Source: Balanoglossus misakiensis (lineage: Eukaryota; Hemichordata). From it: a stretch of 64,000 nucleotides of DNA. A model generated the notes under the pieces. That model saw nothing but the letters and a program-made list of their open reading frames with translations. It had not been told where the DNA came from and did no database searches. Below, in pieces: positions 1 through 11,097 of the stretch; positions within the stretch are counted from its first letter, which is position 1, and every line of letters begins with the position of its first letter. Both the position numbers and the translations under genes were made by a program. The DNA lies in assembly GCA_040954595.2 (NCBI GenBank), contig CM082587.2:11594001-11658000 (forward strand). The letters are read 5' to 3'.

Positions 1-1720
1 CATTTGTTGCGGGTTGCGAGAAGTTACGCTGCGAGAACATACGACCGGCGTTTGGGTTTCTGTTGGTTACGACATGTTGTTCCGGTCTTCTGCTGAGAAA
101 AGTGTTTTCGTATCTTTGCCGTTGAACTGCTGGCCCAGGGCGAGTAAACGATTGGTTATCCCATCTTCGACGTTGAAATTCGTCCGGGCGAGTAAACGAT
201 TGGTTATCCCATCTTCGACGTTGAAATTCGTCCGGGCGAGTAGACGATTGGTTATCCCATCTTCGACGTTGAAATTTGCCCGGTGTGAACAGTTGTTCGA
301 GACCAGCATTCGTCAACATAATACGAATGCCTTTGACACTTAGGTGAATGCCGTCTCGATAGAGTGTAGACGCATCAATTGTGTTATTACGGAATTTGAA
401 GGTACCATCGTTGTCAATGAAATTGACGTTTTCCCGTTGGCACAGCAAAGCAAGCTCATTGTTAACTTCATCTATTTTTGGTTGAACATCAGTAGTGTCT
501 GTCCGAGGCGGAATGCTGAGAACGATGACTCGATCATTTGACAAGGTTTTGGCGAGTTTTATCAAATCCAGGTAGCTTGCTATGATATCACCCGTTGGAA
601 TCATCTTACTGATGTCATTTGTTCCTACTTGGAGATATATTTCCCTGTATTTGTCGTTGCATTTAGCAGACAGGTTAGCATGAATGTCATTAATCGTAGC
701 ACCTGGAATAGCTTCCACTGTAGCATTGTGATTTACTGGGGATATGAAACGAAGTAACGAGTCCCCAACGAATAATGTTTGGTCTTGTGTACGCTGCTCT
801 CTGACATGAGACTCATCTGTCTGGATCATATCATCACTAGTTTGTGTACCTAGAGATCTTACCTCCGGACGGTTACTTTGTTTAGTCAGTTCCGTATGTA
901 GTCTCATTTTCAGGTCGGCATTTACGTCACGGAGCTTGAGAAGTTCCTCCTTTAATTCAGCGTTTTCTTTCGTAGCGGATGAGTATATATCCCGTAGGTA
1001 TTCATTGGTGTCCTTAAATTCAGAAATTTGATTATTCAGTGCAGTGACGGAATGTGACAGACGTCTACAGTCATGGCATGGCCAGAAATAGCGGTTCAGT
1101 TCCTCATTTTCAACATTTATGCACTTTAGGTGAAACCAGCTATAACACAAGCTGCACCGAATCATTTCACCATTACCCGATCTATCAAGTTTGCAGTTTT
1201 CAGTACAGTAACATTCAGTGCCGGGTGATTTTTGTTGACGATTCTTTTCCGCTTGACGCTTTTTCTTTGACTTGCGTGGGGTTTTCTTACCAGCTTTTGG
1301 TGGTCGCTGGGTTGATTCAACATTGTCGGATTCCAGGGTAATATCAGACGAATCAACTTCGGAGTTGCTGTGACTAAAGCTTCTCACTAGCGACTTTATA
1401 GGAGAGGTAACCATGTCAATGACATAGTTGGCAGCAGGCGGTGACGATGGACGGCTTACCTCTGCCAGGCGCTGTTGGACACGGTTATTCAAGGCGTTTC
1501 CGATGTAGTGGCATACCTTTTTAATGGGATCGGCTTCAACATTAGGTAGCAGGAGCGTCATTTCGGCATTTAACTCTTTGACAAGTGGCCATTTGCTGAA
1601 TGATTTCAGTTCTTGTGGAGACATGTCGTTTACTCGATCCAGGTACTTTGCTTTCATCTGTCGCTCAATGTCTAATGGAACTGTGGATTCACCGGTGACA
1701 GATTTCCTTTGTGTTGCCAT
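1..1720 (-). CDS. CR1-like LINE ORF1 protein with PHD finger and SGNH esterase domain (partial, runs off left edge)
   Basis: An uninterrupted reading frame of 573 codons runs leftwards from the ATG at 1718-1720 to the window edge without a stop. An in-frame TGA lies upstream near 1822 and no other in-frame ATG lies between, which supports this start. A lysine-rich basic stretch covers residues 142-164. A C4HC3 PHD-type finger follows, with Cys170, Cys172, Cys189, Cys192, His197, Cys200, Cys215 and Cys218. Residues 225-280 look like a coiled coil. An SGNH/GDSL hydrolase domain then shows GDS at 319-321 (nucleophile Ser321), Gly340, GTND at 366-369, and DGIH at 456-459 with the Asp/His pair. 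PHD plus esterase in one protein is known from ORF1 of CR1-like non-LTR retrotransposons. The role in retrotransposition (nucleic-acid or membrane association) is not settled. ORF2 would lie outside the window. A host SGNH gene is less likely. Confidence 0.85.
   Translation of the reverse strand, partial: MATQRKSVTGESTVPLDIERQMKAKYLDRVNDMSPQELKSFSKWPLVKELNAEMTLLLPNVEADPIKKVCHYIGNALNNRVQQRLAEVSRPSSPPAANYVIDMVTSPIKSLVRSFSHSNSEVDSSDITLESDNVESTQRPPKAGKKTPRKSKKKRQAEKNRQQKSPGTECYCTENCKLDRSGNGEMIRCSLCYSWFHLKCINVENEELNRYFWPCHDCRRLSHSVTALNNQISEFKDTNEYLRDIYSSATKENAELKEELLKLRDVNADLKMRLHTELTKQSNRPEVRSLGTQTSDDMIQTDESHVREQRTQDQTLFVGDSLLRFISPVNHNATVEAIPGATINDIHANLSAKCNDKYREIYLQVGTNDISKMIPTGDIIASYLDLIKLAKTLSNDRVIVLSIPPRTDTTDVQPKIDEVNNELALLCQRENVNFIDNDGTFKFRNNTIDASTLYRDGIHLSVKGIRIMLTNAGLEQLFTPGKFQRRRWDNQSSTRPDEFQRRRWDNQSFTRPDEFQRRRWDNQSFTRPGPAVQRQRYENTFLSRRPEQHVVTNRNPNAGRMFSQRNFSQPATN
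139..282 (-). repeat. Three in-frame 48-bp tandem repeats in the CR1-like ORF1
   Basis: Three consecutive 48-bp units (139-186, 187-234, 235-282) are almost identical. In the ORF1 frame each encodes 16 residues built around FQRRRWDNQS followed by S/F-TRPDE, at about residues 483-528. They are arginine-rich and lie just after the esterase domain. This is either a young expansion in this copy or a nucleic-acid-binding tail. Confidence 0.9.
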
Positions 1721-2068
1721 CTTGATTTGCAATGCAAATTTTTGGAAGACAATACAGTTATTTGGATGACAATACAAATTTCCCGCCACTCCAGAGAGAT
1801 TGTACAGTGCAGTCCTTCAATACACATATGGTGAAGAAGAAAAACCGAATGGCGAAATCCAGATGAACAGTGCACACTTACATTTCAAACAAGGTTCTAG
1901 GTATTAAGAACAGTTTCATGTTCCAGTCCTTGTGCCGTACAAGTCATAAGCATCAGATCTAAGGCAAAAAACTAGCAATTTTCAGGAGCCGTAATCACTA
2001 AGCTGCGACCAGTAAAACAGCGCCACCACCACATGACCTCGGTATTACAGTTTTCAAGATCATGCCTG
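1721..2068 (-). other. Putative 5' UTR of the CR1-like element
   Basis: This 348-bp non-satellite stretch lies between the ORF1 ATG and the first recognisable satellite sequence at about 2069. I see no ORF of note or RNA gene in it. It is best read as the element's 5' untranslated region, with the 5' end at or near 2068. The other end and any target-site duplication are outside the window, so full length cannot be judged. Confidence 0.6.
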
Positions 2069-5000
2069 GAAACGCCCTGGTTAAATTCGGGCTCTCTCTA
2101 TAAATTGACAGGCAATAATGCAGTCCTACCCGAACAAATGTCGAGTGTTGACCCGCTGTGACTTTCCCTCTTCGTTTTCCCCGACTTAGCCAACGTCTTT
2201 GTACCAGAGTGTCGGGTCTTTTGCAGAGCCAGGCCGAAGGAAATCCGACTTGATCACCGTTGCTAACGAACGCTAGTGTCTGTCATGGTGTGCCGGGGTT
2301 TTAGTCGAGCCAGGCCGTAGGAGATCTGACTTGATCATCGTGGTCAATATACGCGTGTTTCCGCTCTAAAGTGCCGGGGCTTCAGCTAAACCAGGCCGTA
2401 GGAAATCCGACGTAATCACCGTTGATAACTTACGCCAGTCTGTGTCATATAGAGCCGGTGCACCAGCCGAGTCACGCCATAGGAAATCTGACTTGATCAA
2501 CGTGGTCAATGTACGCATGTTTCTGCTCTAGAGTGCCGGGGCTTCAGCTGAGCCAGGCCGTAGGAAACCCGACGTGATTACCGTTGTTAACTTACGCCAG
2601 TCTGTGTCCTATATATAGTGCCGGGGCATCAGCCGTGCCAGGCCGAAGGAAATGTGAGTAGATCAACGTGGTCTCTGAACGCGTGTTTCTGCTCTAGAGT
2701 GCCAGGGCTTTAGCCAAGCCATGCCGTAGGAAATCTGACTTGATCAACGTTGTCTTTTTTACAAAATAAATAAGAATAAATTCTTTTCTTAGTTTCAAAC
2801 GGGTAGAGATACTTTCCACACGGGAGACCACGTTGATCTACTCACATTTCCTTCGGCCTGGCACGGCTGATGCCCCGGCACTATATATAGGACACAGACT
2901 TGATCAACGTGGTCTCTGTACGCGTGTTTCTGCTCTAGAGTGCCGGGGCTTTATCCAAGCCATGCCGTAGAAAATCTGACTTGATCACCGTTGCTAACGT
3001 ACGCTAGTGTCTGTCATATTTTGACGGAGATTTAGCCGAGCCAGTCCGTAGAAAAATCGACTTGTTCAACGTTACCAGTGTGCAACTGTTTCTGCTCTAG
3101 AGTGTCAGGGTTTTAGCCGACTTATGCTGTAGGAAATCTGAGTTGATGAACGGGAATTCAATGTTAGAAAACCCGTGTGGAAAGTATCTCTACCCGTTTG
3201 AAACTAAGAAAAGAATTTATTCTTATTTATTTTGTAAAAAAGACAATTTTTCGGAAAATGTCGAAAATGGTAATTTTGACTTGGGTGATTCAAATTATAC
3301 CGCCTTTTCTGGAATTTGCAGCACTTTTTACAAGAGAACGACACTTCATGCTCCATAATATTTCCGAAAATGAAGGAAAGAGTTAATTTTTTAAGATTTT
3401 TTTAAAATTTACCATTTTTGTCAAAATATGGCCAAAATGGCTATTTTTTCTTGAATTCCGTCAATATCTCTGCATTTTTGGAGTGGTCGAAAGTTTTAAC
3501 ATACAATCAACATGTCATATATGATCAGGGCACCAAATTCGAAGAACAAAGGTTTTTTTATTTTTTTTCTAAAAATGACATTTTCAAGGAAAATTTGGTA
3601 AAACGCAATTTGTCTGCAGTGAGCCAAATTAGACGGTCTTTTGTGGAATTTGTATCGATATATATAGATACGAAGAGCATTCTATACTCCATCAGATTTC
3701 CGAAAATGTAGAAAACAGGTATTTTTTGTAATTTTCAAAAATTTACCATTTTGACCAAATTGTGGCTAAAATTGTTATTTTCGTGTTGAATGCCGCCAGT
3801 GTCACTGCTTTTAAAAGTCAGAAAAACTTTTAACATACAAGCAATTGTTTATATATGATCAGGTCACCGAATTAAAAAATAAAGAATGTTTTGCCTAAAA
3901 ATGACCTTTTTGGTGCAAAAACGAATAAAACGCAATTTTGTATTAAATCAGCTCATTCAGAGTGCATTTTTATAATCAGCACCATTTTTACATATAATGG
4001 AAATTTCATACATCATCAGATATCCAAATATGAAAAAATGATTTAGATTTTAGATGATTGTCCAAAATTAGCTGATATCTGATAAATGTAGCATTGAACC
4101 GTTCTGTTTCCCTCCCCCCCCCCCCCCTACATTACATGCGGTACGCCGATGTCAGCTTACCCGGCAGTACTGCAGGCCGTGCCCCCAACTAACGTCGGTG
4201 TTTGAAACGCCCTGGTTAAATTCGAGCTTTCTCTATAAATTGACAGGCAATAATGCAGTCCTACCCGAACAAATGTCGAGTGTTGACCCGCTGTGACTTT
4301 CCCTCTTCGGTTTGCCCGACTTAGCCAACGTCTTTGTACTAGAGTGTCAGGTCTTTTGCAGAGCCAGGCCGAAGGAAATCCGACTTGATCACCGTTGCTA
4401 ACGAACGCTAGTGTCTGTCATGGTGTGCCGGGGTTTTAGTCGAGCCAGGCCGTAGGAGATCTGACTTGATCATCGTGGTCAATGTACGCGTGTTTCCGCT
4501 CTAAAGTGCCGGGGCTTCAGCTAAACCAGGCCGTAGGAAATCCGACGTAATCACCGTTGATAACTTACGCCAGTCTGTGTCATATAGAGCCGGTGCACCA
4601 GCCGAGTCACGCCGTAGGAAATCTGACTTGATCAACGTGGTCAATGTACGCCTGTTTCTGCTCTAGAGTGCCGGGACTTCAGCTGAGCCAGGCCGTAGGA
4701 AACCCGACGTGATTACCGTTGTTAACTTACGCCAGTCTGTGTCCTATATATAGTGCCGGGGCATCAGCCGTGCCAGGCCGAAGGAAATGTGAGTAGATCA
4801 ACGTGGTCTCTGTACGCGTGTTTCTGCTCTACAGTGCCAGGGCTTTAGCCAAGCCATGCCGTAGGAAATCTGACTTGATCAACGTTGCTAACGAACGCTA
4901 GTGTCTGTCATAGTGTGCCAGGGTTTCAGTCGAGCCAAGCCGTAGGAGATCAGACTTGATCAACGTGGTCTCTGTACGCGTGTTTCTGCTCTAGAGTGCC

Positions 5001-5134
5001 GGGGCTTTATCCAAGCCATGCCGTAGAAAATCTGACTTGATCACCGTTGCTAACATACGCTAGTGTCTGTCATATTGTGACGGAGATTTAGCCGAGCCAG
5101 GCCCTAGAAAAATCGACTTGTTCAACGTTACCAG
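2069..5134 (-). repeat. Macrosatellite array, reverse orientation
   Basis: This is the same satellite as at 11853-64000, on the opposite strand. It holds a poly-C tract at 4114-4127 (the poly-G tract of other units read in reverse), a complete AT-rich half at about 3143-4085, and 81-bp monomer blocks on both sides. The left edge joins the CR1-like element mid-unit and the right edge joins the LTR at 5135. The inner part mirrors 11853-14085 including private variants, so it belongs to the palindrome. Confidence 0.92.
2752..2900 (+). repeat. 149-bp chimeric segment inverted within the reverse-oriented array
   Basis: Inside the reverse-oriented array this stretch reads in forward satellite orientation. 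It joins two pieces that lie about 400 bp apart in a normal unit: the end of the AT-rich half (the part matching 13740-13815) and the monomer with the TATATATAG motif (the part matching about 14230-14306). Compared with the right palindrome arm it replaces about 70 bp. Both edges return abruptly to reverse orientation. Confidence 0.85.
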
Positions 5135-5521
5135 TGTAGTAACCTCGATGTGCCGTCTCAAATGGCGCCCAAATTCACATCAAAGGCCACAGGGTTCTAT
5201 AGTATTTGCCGTTAACTAACTGGAGCTCACCATCGCCGACGAACATTCCTTGTCAGATGTCACAGAAAACGCTGCTCGGAACTTTACACGAACATTTAAT
5301 GCCTGAACATACAACACTGGCACAGGATGATGCGTCGCGGTGGTTGAAGTTTCCGTAGAAAACTGGCAAAAATCCCCAGGCTAACTGTGCAAAAGTCCTC
5401 ACATGTGCGCCATGGAATTTTCCAGATATTTTCTAAACAAAAGCGCATGCGCTAATGTACTCACAGCGCGAGGGCGCTAGACTAAATATTTCAGTTTCTC
5501 TAAGAACTGGGCGTCCTTACA
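5135..5521 (-). repeat. 3' LTR of left BEL/Pao copy (387 bp)
   Basis: In element orientation it starts TGTAAGGACG and ends GGTTACTACA, with TG...CA ends extending to a 4-bp TGTA/TACA inverted repeat. It follows a G-rich putative polypurine tract. It mirrors 11466-11852 with only a few mismatches. A perfect 12-bp palindrome, AGCGCATGCGCT, lies at 5442-5453. Confidence 0.85.
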
Positions 5522-5889
5522 CCAGCCCCCAAATTGTTCATGAAAAAACATTAACAATTTCCATCCTAGCAAATTCAAAACGCCAACATCCATATGTGCC
5601 GAAATTACATATCAAATAGAAATTACAAAACAATATCTATAAATATCTCGAAACGCGAAGTCGAAAGTTTTTCAGGAAACGCGAATACAAGAATCCTTTT
5701 CTTCATGAATGTGATGATACATCCTAGACCATGCCCAGACCTCGTCCGGTCAATCATGCTGCCAAGCATGATATCCAACACATCTGTACTTCAAAGATGA
5801 GATCAAACGCTGGACGTAGTGGATAGACTGGCCACTACTTGAGATCGTTGTTATTACAGCTGCTGGTAACTGCAACCATACCAATACCA

Positions 5890-8177
5890 CTAAGTCTGTG
5901 CTTCCAGCAATGTGCACAACTTATCATATGGTCTTTCTAAAACACTGGATCTGGTCTTCACCAATACTCGTCTCACCACCCCTTTCCGATCAGGCATAAC
6001 TTTGACGATTACACCCAAGGCCACGCATTTGTGGAGGTGTTCTCATCCTTTTCCAATACAAATCTGACAGATACTGCACTTGCTTCCATCTGTGTACAGC
6101 ATACAAGTCGTTCTTCTCCGTCACACCAGGGGGTGTTGCTGCTCCCTTCATAGTAAGCAACATACTGGGTGTCAATGCTTTTAAGTCTCTAACGTCGTCC
6201 GACGATACTGTAATCTCATGCGGTCCATCTGTACGACGACTTTTGTTCTTGGCACATCTCAACAATGTGTCACCCACTTTACGTATCCAGGCCACTGCTT
6301 TCTTCAGTTTATACCAACTGGAGTAGTGGTCTATCATTTTCTGAACCGTCTCCTCCGCATTAACGGACATGGATCGATCCGCCCCTTTGTCAGGCGTCTG
6401 TCGTTCTCCCGAAACAACAGGTACTGTTCCCAACACAACGGGTACAGTTTCTTCTTCCGACCTCAAGGCTATTCTATGCACTAGTGCAGATTTCTTCACC
6501 TCTGGATCTTCTGGATCTAGCTGTGTATTGTAGCTATCACTTGGCCATTTGTCTTGTGTCTTCCGCAAGAAATCAGGACCACCTATCCATCTTTCGTTCT
6601 TCAGAAAAGCATCTATTTTCTGACCTCTAGAGCACTCATCTGCCGGGTTGTCACTGGTATTAATGTAGCGCCAGTTCGCTGGGTCTGATCCTCCTCGAAT
6701 CACTGCTAGTCTATTCGCCACGAAGGTATGAAATCTTGTGGTTTTGTTGTTTATGTACCGCAGCACGGTTTTGCTATCCGTCCAAAACACGGATTCATTG
6801 ATTGGCAAATCCACCTCATTTCTGAGAAGTTTGTCAAGCCTCACTGCTACAGTAGCTGCAGTTAATTCCATTCGTGGGATCGATATTTGCTTCAATGGAG
6901 CCACTCTTGCTTTGGCCATCATCAAAGTGCTGTGGATGTTTCCGCTTTTGTCGATCAACCTAAGATATGATACAGCGCCATATCCATTTTCGCTGGCATC
7001 AGCAAAGTGATGTAGCTGAGCTGTGTCTACTTCACCAAAGTGCTCGGGCTTTATACATCTGGGTACTGCGAAACACTCTTCTAATTTCGGTAGATCCCTC
7101 AACCAATTTTCCCACACTTTGCGTTGTTTTCCAGGAATATCATCATCCCAGCCTAGTTTTGCTTTACACAGCTGCTGCAAAAGCATCTTGGGTGGCAGAA
7201 GCGCTGGTGCTGCCATGCCCAGTGGGTCGTATAATGAACTAACCACTCCCAGAATTCCTCGTCTGGTCGCTGGTTTCTCTTTAGTACGATTTCTGAATCC
7301 GAATTCGTCAGATTCCACGTTCCACTGCATACCGAGTGCATGCTCCATTGGCAAGTCATCTCGCTCCAAGTCTAAGTTCTTCACCTCTATCGCCCTTTGT
7401 TCTTCAGGTATTGCTTCCAAAACTGGACGCGTATTGCTGATCCACTTTGTGAGCTTGAACCCTGATTTCTTACAGGTGTCTGTCAGCCCTTCAGCCAAAG
7501 ACTTTCCTTCCATCACTGTTGATGCTGCCTTCAACATGTCATCAACGTAGAAGTTTCTAGATATGGTGTTCTTGACACTCAGATCAGAAGTATTGTCTGG
7601 AGCTTTCTTCAACGCGAAGTTTGCACAACTGGGTGACGATGTAGCCCCGAAGATGTGCACTGTCATTCGGTACTCGACAGGAGGTTCCTCTACATTACCA
7701 TTAGGCCACCACAGAAAACGCTGGAAATCTCGGTTTTCTTGCGACACGCCAACTTGAGAGAACATAGCCTCTATATCTGACATCAGTGCTATCCGCTCTT
7801 CACGAAAACGTATAAGCACTCCTACAAGTGAACTGGTCAGATCCGGTCCTTGCATTAATTCCTTGTTCAAAGAAGTTCCCTTGCATTCTGCACCACAGTC
7901 GAAGACTACCCGGATTTTCTGTTTCTGTGGATGGTATACGCCATGATGGGGAAGATACCATTTCTTTCCAGGATTGCCTTCCAATTCTTCCTGTGGCACC
8001 CTTTCAGCATAGCCTTTGTCTATAATACTTTCCATGAAGGTAGTATATTCTTGACGATAGTCATCGTTGTTTCTAAATTTCTTTCCCAACTGAGAAAGCC
8101 GATATTCTACTGCCACTTTGTTGTTTGGCATCGTAACACCGTCATCACGAAACGGTAATGGCACCTGGTAATGACCA
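5890..8177 (-). pseudogene. BEL/Pao pol remnant (RT-RNase H), left copy
   Basis: The main open frame runs 8275 to 5990, but its first 33 codons (8178-8275) are antisense of the other copy, so genuine pol sequence starts at 8177. It contains a complete-looking Pao reverse transcriptase with the YVDD active site near 7545-7557, and an RNase H region keeping FADAS, MELTAA, WTDSK and NPADECSRG. The integrase zinc-binding and catalytic core is missing: the frame passes from the pre-integrase linker straight to the LTPSMLLTMK region that normally follows the core. A second internal deletion near 6052 shifts the frame; the conserved C-terminal tail (WPLG...MPDRKG) continues in another frame to a stop at 5890-5892. 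It is 5'-truncated, integrase-less and non-functional. Confidence 0.88.
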
Positions 8178-11097
8178 AGGTCAAATGTAGATCGAGTGGT
8201 CTTAGTGTACAAACGTACGCCTTTATTGACAACGGCAGTGACACAGTATTCTGTACGGAAACACTTCGCCGACAACTGAACGTCGGTGGTAAGAAAACAA
8301 AGATTATGCTGAACACTATCACTGGAAGTAAATCAGCTGATAGTCGTGTTATCAAGGGTCCAGAAGTTTCAGATCTTGATGAGCATTACATCATCAAACT
8401 TCCAGCTACATATACGCAAGAGAAAATTCCTGCTTCGAAAGATCTCATCGTTACACAAGATGACATTGGCAAGTATCCTTATTTGCGTAAGGTACGCCTG
8501 CCTGAGATAGATGCGGAAATAGGCCTACTCATCGGTGGTAACGTTCCTGAAGCGTTTGAACCATGGGAAGTGATAAACAGTAATGGAGATGGACCATTTG
8601 CCGTACGTACCCGTTTAGGCTGGTTCGTAAATGGTTTCCTTACGGGGGCTGGCGTGTCAGAAAATGAAACTGCCGCAACAGTCTGTAGAATACAAGTTGG
8701 ACCGGCGATTGATCAGCAGTTAATCAACCTCTTCAATCACGAGTTCAGCGAGCGCATCATAGATGACAAACCCGAAGATTCGGTTGAAGATAGAAAGTTC
8801 ATGAAGATTGCGTACGAACAAACGCAGTTTGTTGATGGTCATTACCAGGTGCCATTACCGTTTCGTGATGACGGTGTTACGATGCCAAAAAACAAAGTGG
8901 CAGTAGAATATCGGCTTTCTCAGTTGGGAAAGAAATTTAGAAACAACGATGACTATCGTCAAGAATATACTACCTTCATGGAAAGTATTATAGACAAAGG
9001 CTATGCTGAAAGGGTGCCACAGGAAGAATTGGAAGGCAATCCTGGAAAGAAATGGTATCTTCCCCATCATGGAGTATACCATCCACAGAAACAGAAAATC
9101 CGGGTAGTCTTCGACTGTGGTGCAGAATACAAGGGAACTTCTTTGAACAAGGAATTAATGCAAGGACCGGATCTGACCAGTTCACTTGTAGGAGTGCTTA
9201 TACGTTTTCGTGAAGAGCGGATAGCACTGATGTCAGATATAGAGGCTATGTTCTCTCAAGTTGGCGTGTCGCAAGAAAACCGAGATTTCCAGCGTTTTCT
9301 GTGGTGGCCTAATGGTAATGTAGAGGAACCTCCTGTCGAGTACCGAATGACAGTGCACATCTTCGGGGCTACATCGTCACCCAGTTGTGCAAACTTCGCG
9401 TTGAAGAATGCTTCAGACAATACTTCTGATCTGAGTGTCAAGAACACCATATCTAGAAACTTCTACGTTGATGACATGTTGAAGGCAGCATCAACAGTGA
9501 TGGAAGGAAAGTCTTTGGCTGAAGGGCTGACAGACACCTGTAAGAAATCAGGGTTCAAGCTCACAAAGTGGATCAGCAATACGCGTCCAGTTTTGGAAGC
9601 AATACCTGAAGAACAAAGGGCGATAGAGGTGAAGAACTTAGACTTGGAGCGAGATGACTTGCCAATGGAGCATGCACTCGGTATGCAGTGGAACGTGGAA
9701 TCTGACGAATTCGGATTCAGAAATCGTACTAAAGAGAAACCAGCGACCAGACGAGGAATTCTAGGAGTGGTTAGTTCATTATACGACCCACTGGGCATGG
9801 CAGCACCAGCGCTTCTGCCACCCAAGATGCTTTTGCAGCAGCTGTGTAAAGCAAAACTAGGCTGGGATGATGATATTCCTGGAAAACAACGCAAAGTGTG
9901 GGAGAATTGGTTGAGGGATCTACCGAAATTAGAAGAGTGTTTCGCAGTACCCAGATGTATAAAGCCCGAGCACTTTGGTGAAGTAGACACAGCTCAGCTA
10001 CATCACTTTGCTGATGCCAGCGAAAATGGATATGGCGCTGTATCATATCTTAGGTTGATCGACAAAAGCGGAAACATCCACAGCACTTTGATGATGGCCA
10101 AAGCAAGAGTGGCTCCATTGAAGCAAATATCGATCCCACGAATGGAATTAACTGCAGCTACTGTAGCAGTGAGGCTTGACAAACTTCTCAGAAAGGAGAT
10201 GGATTTGCCAATCAATGAATCCGTGTTTTGGACGGATAGCAAAACCGTGCTGCGGTACATAAACAACGAAACCACAAGATTTCATACCTTCGTGGCGAAT
10301 AGACTAGCAGTGATTCGAGGAGGATCAGACCCAGCGAACTGGCGCTACATTAATACCAGTGACAACCCGGCAGATGCTTTTCTGAAGAACGAAAGATGGA
10401 TAGGTGGTCCTGATTTCTTGCGGAAGACACAAGACAAATGGCCAAGTGATAGCTACAATACACAGCTAGATCCAGAAGATCCAGAGGTGAAGAAATCTGC
10501 ACTAGTGCATAGAATAGCCTTGAGGTCGGAAGAAGAAACTGTACCCGTTGTGTTGGGAACAGTACCTGTTGTTTCGGGAGAACGACAGACGCCTGACAAA
10601 GGGGCGGATCGATCCATGTCCGTTAATGCGGAGGAGACGGTTCAGAAAATGATAGACCACTACTCCAGTTGGTATAAACTGAAGAAAGCAGTGGCCTGGA
10701 TACGTAAAGTGGGTGACACATTGTTGAGATGTGCCAAGAACAAAAGTCGTCGTACAGATGGACCGCATGAGATTACAGTATCGTCGGACGACGTTAGAGA
10801 CTTAAAAGCATTGACACCCAGTATGTTGCTTACTATGAAGGGAGCAGCAACACCCCCTGGTGTGACGGAGAAGAACGACTTGTATGCTGTACACAGATGG
10901 AAGCAAGTGCAGTATCTGTCAGATTTGTATTGGAAAAGGATGAGAACACCTCCAGAAATGCGTGGCCTTTGGGTGTAATCGTCAAAGTTATGCCTGATCG
11001 GAAAGGGGTGGTGAGACGAGTATTGGTGAAGACCAGATCCAGTGTTTTAGAAAGACCATATGATAAGTTGTGCACATTGCTGGAAGCACAGACTTAG
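8171..11097 (+). pseudogene. BEL/Pao pol polyprotein remnant (PR-RT-RNase H, integrase deleted), right copy
   Basis: The open frame 8171-10978 is 935 codons; its ATG lies in the junction, so the true protein once extended upstream. Residues 18-24 (AFIDNGS region, Asp20) match the retropepsin-like aspartic protease active site of Pao elements. The reverse transcriptase follows, with YVDD at 432-435. The RNase H shows Asp615 (FADAS), Glu659 (MELTAA), Asp689 (WTDSK) and Asp735 (NPAD). A 27-bp deletion removes nine residues just after NPAD that the left copy keeps. The integrase core expected between about 10770 and 10785 is absent. A second deletion near 10938 shifts the frame; the conserved tail with WPLG and MPDRKG continues in another frame to the TAG at 11095-11097. 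The element cannot have been autonomous. Confidence 0.9.

Larger units (their letters stand above)
5135..8177 (-). mobile_element. BEL/Pao LTR retrotransposon, left copy, 5'-truncated
   Basis: The element reads leftwards from the palindrome axis (8177) to its 3' LTR, which ends at 5135 against satellite. It keeps part of pol (reverse transcriptase and RNase H) and the 3' LTR. It lacks gag, protease, most of integrase and the 5' LTR. The end sequence, ...TACA in element orientation, is the usual CA end of an LTR. No target-site duplication can be defined, because both outer ends of the inverted pair are the same 3' end. Confidence 0.9.

Noticed and set aside
5594-5800. 68-codon ORF beside the left LTR
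   Set aside because: It lies in the non-coding part between pol and LTR, antisense to the element, with no domain.
7023-7550. Antisense ORFs across the BEL/Pao copies (for example 7023-7550 and 9463-9990)
   Set aside because: They are shadows of pol on the opposite strand, mirrored between arms, with no motifs of their own.
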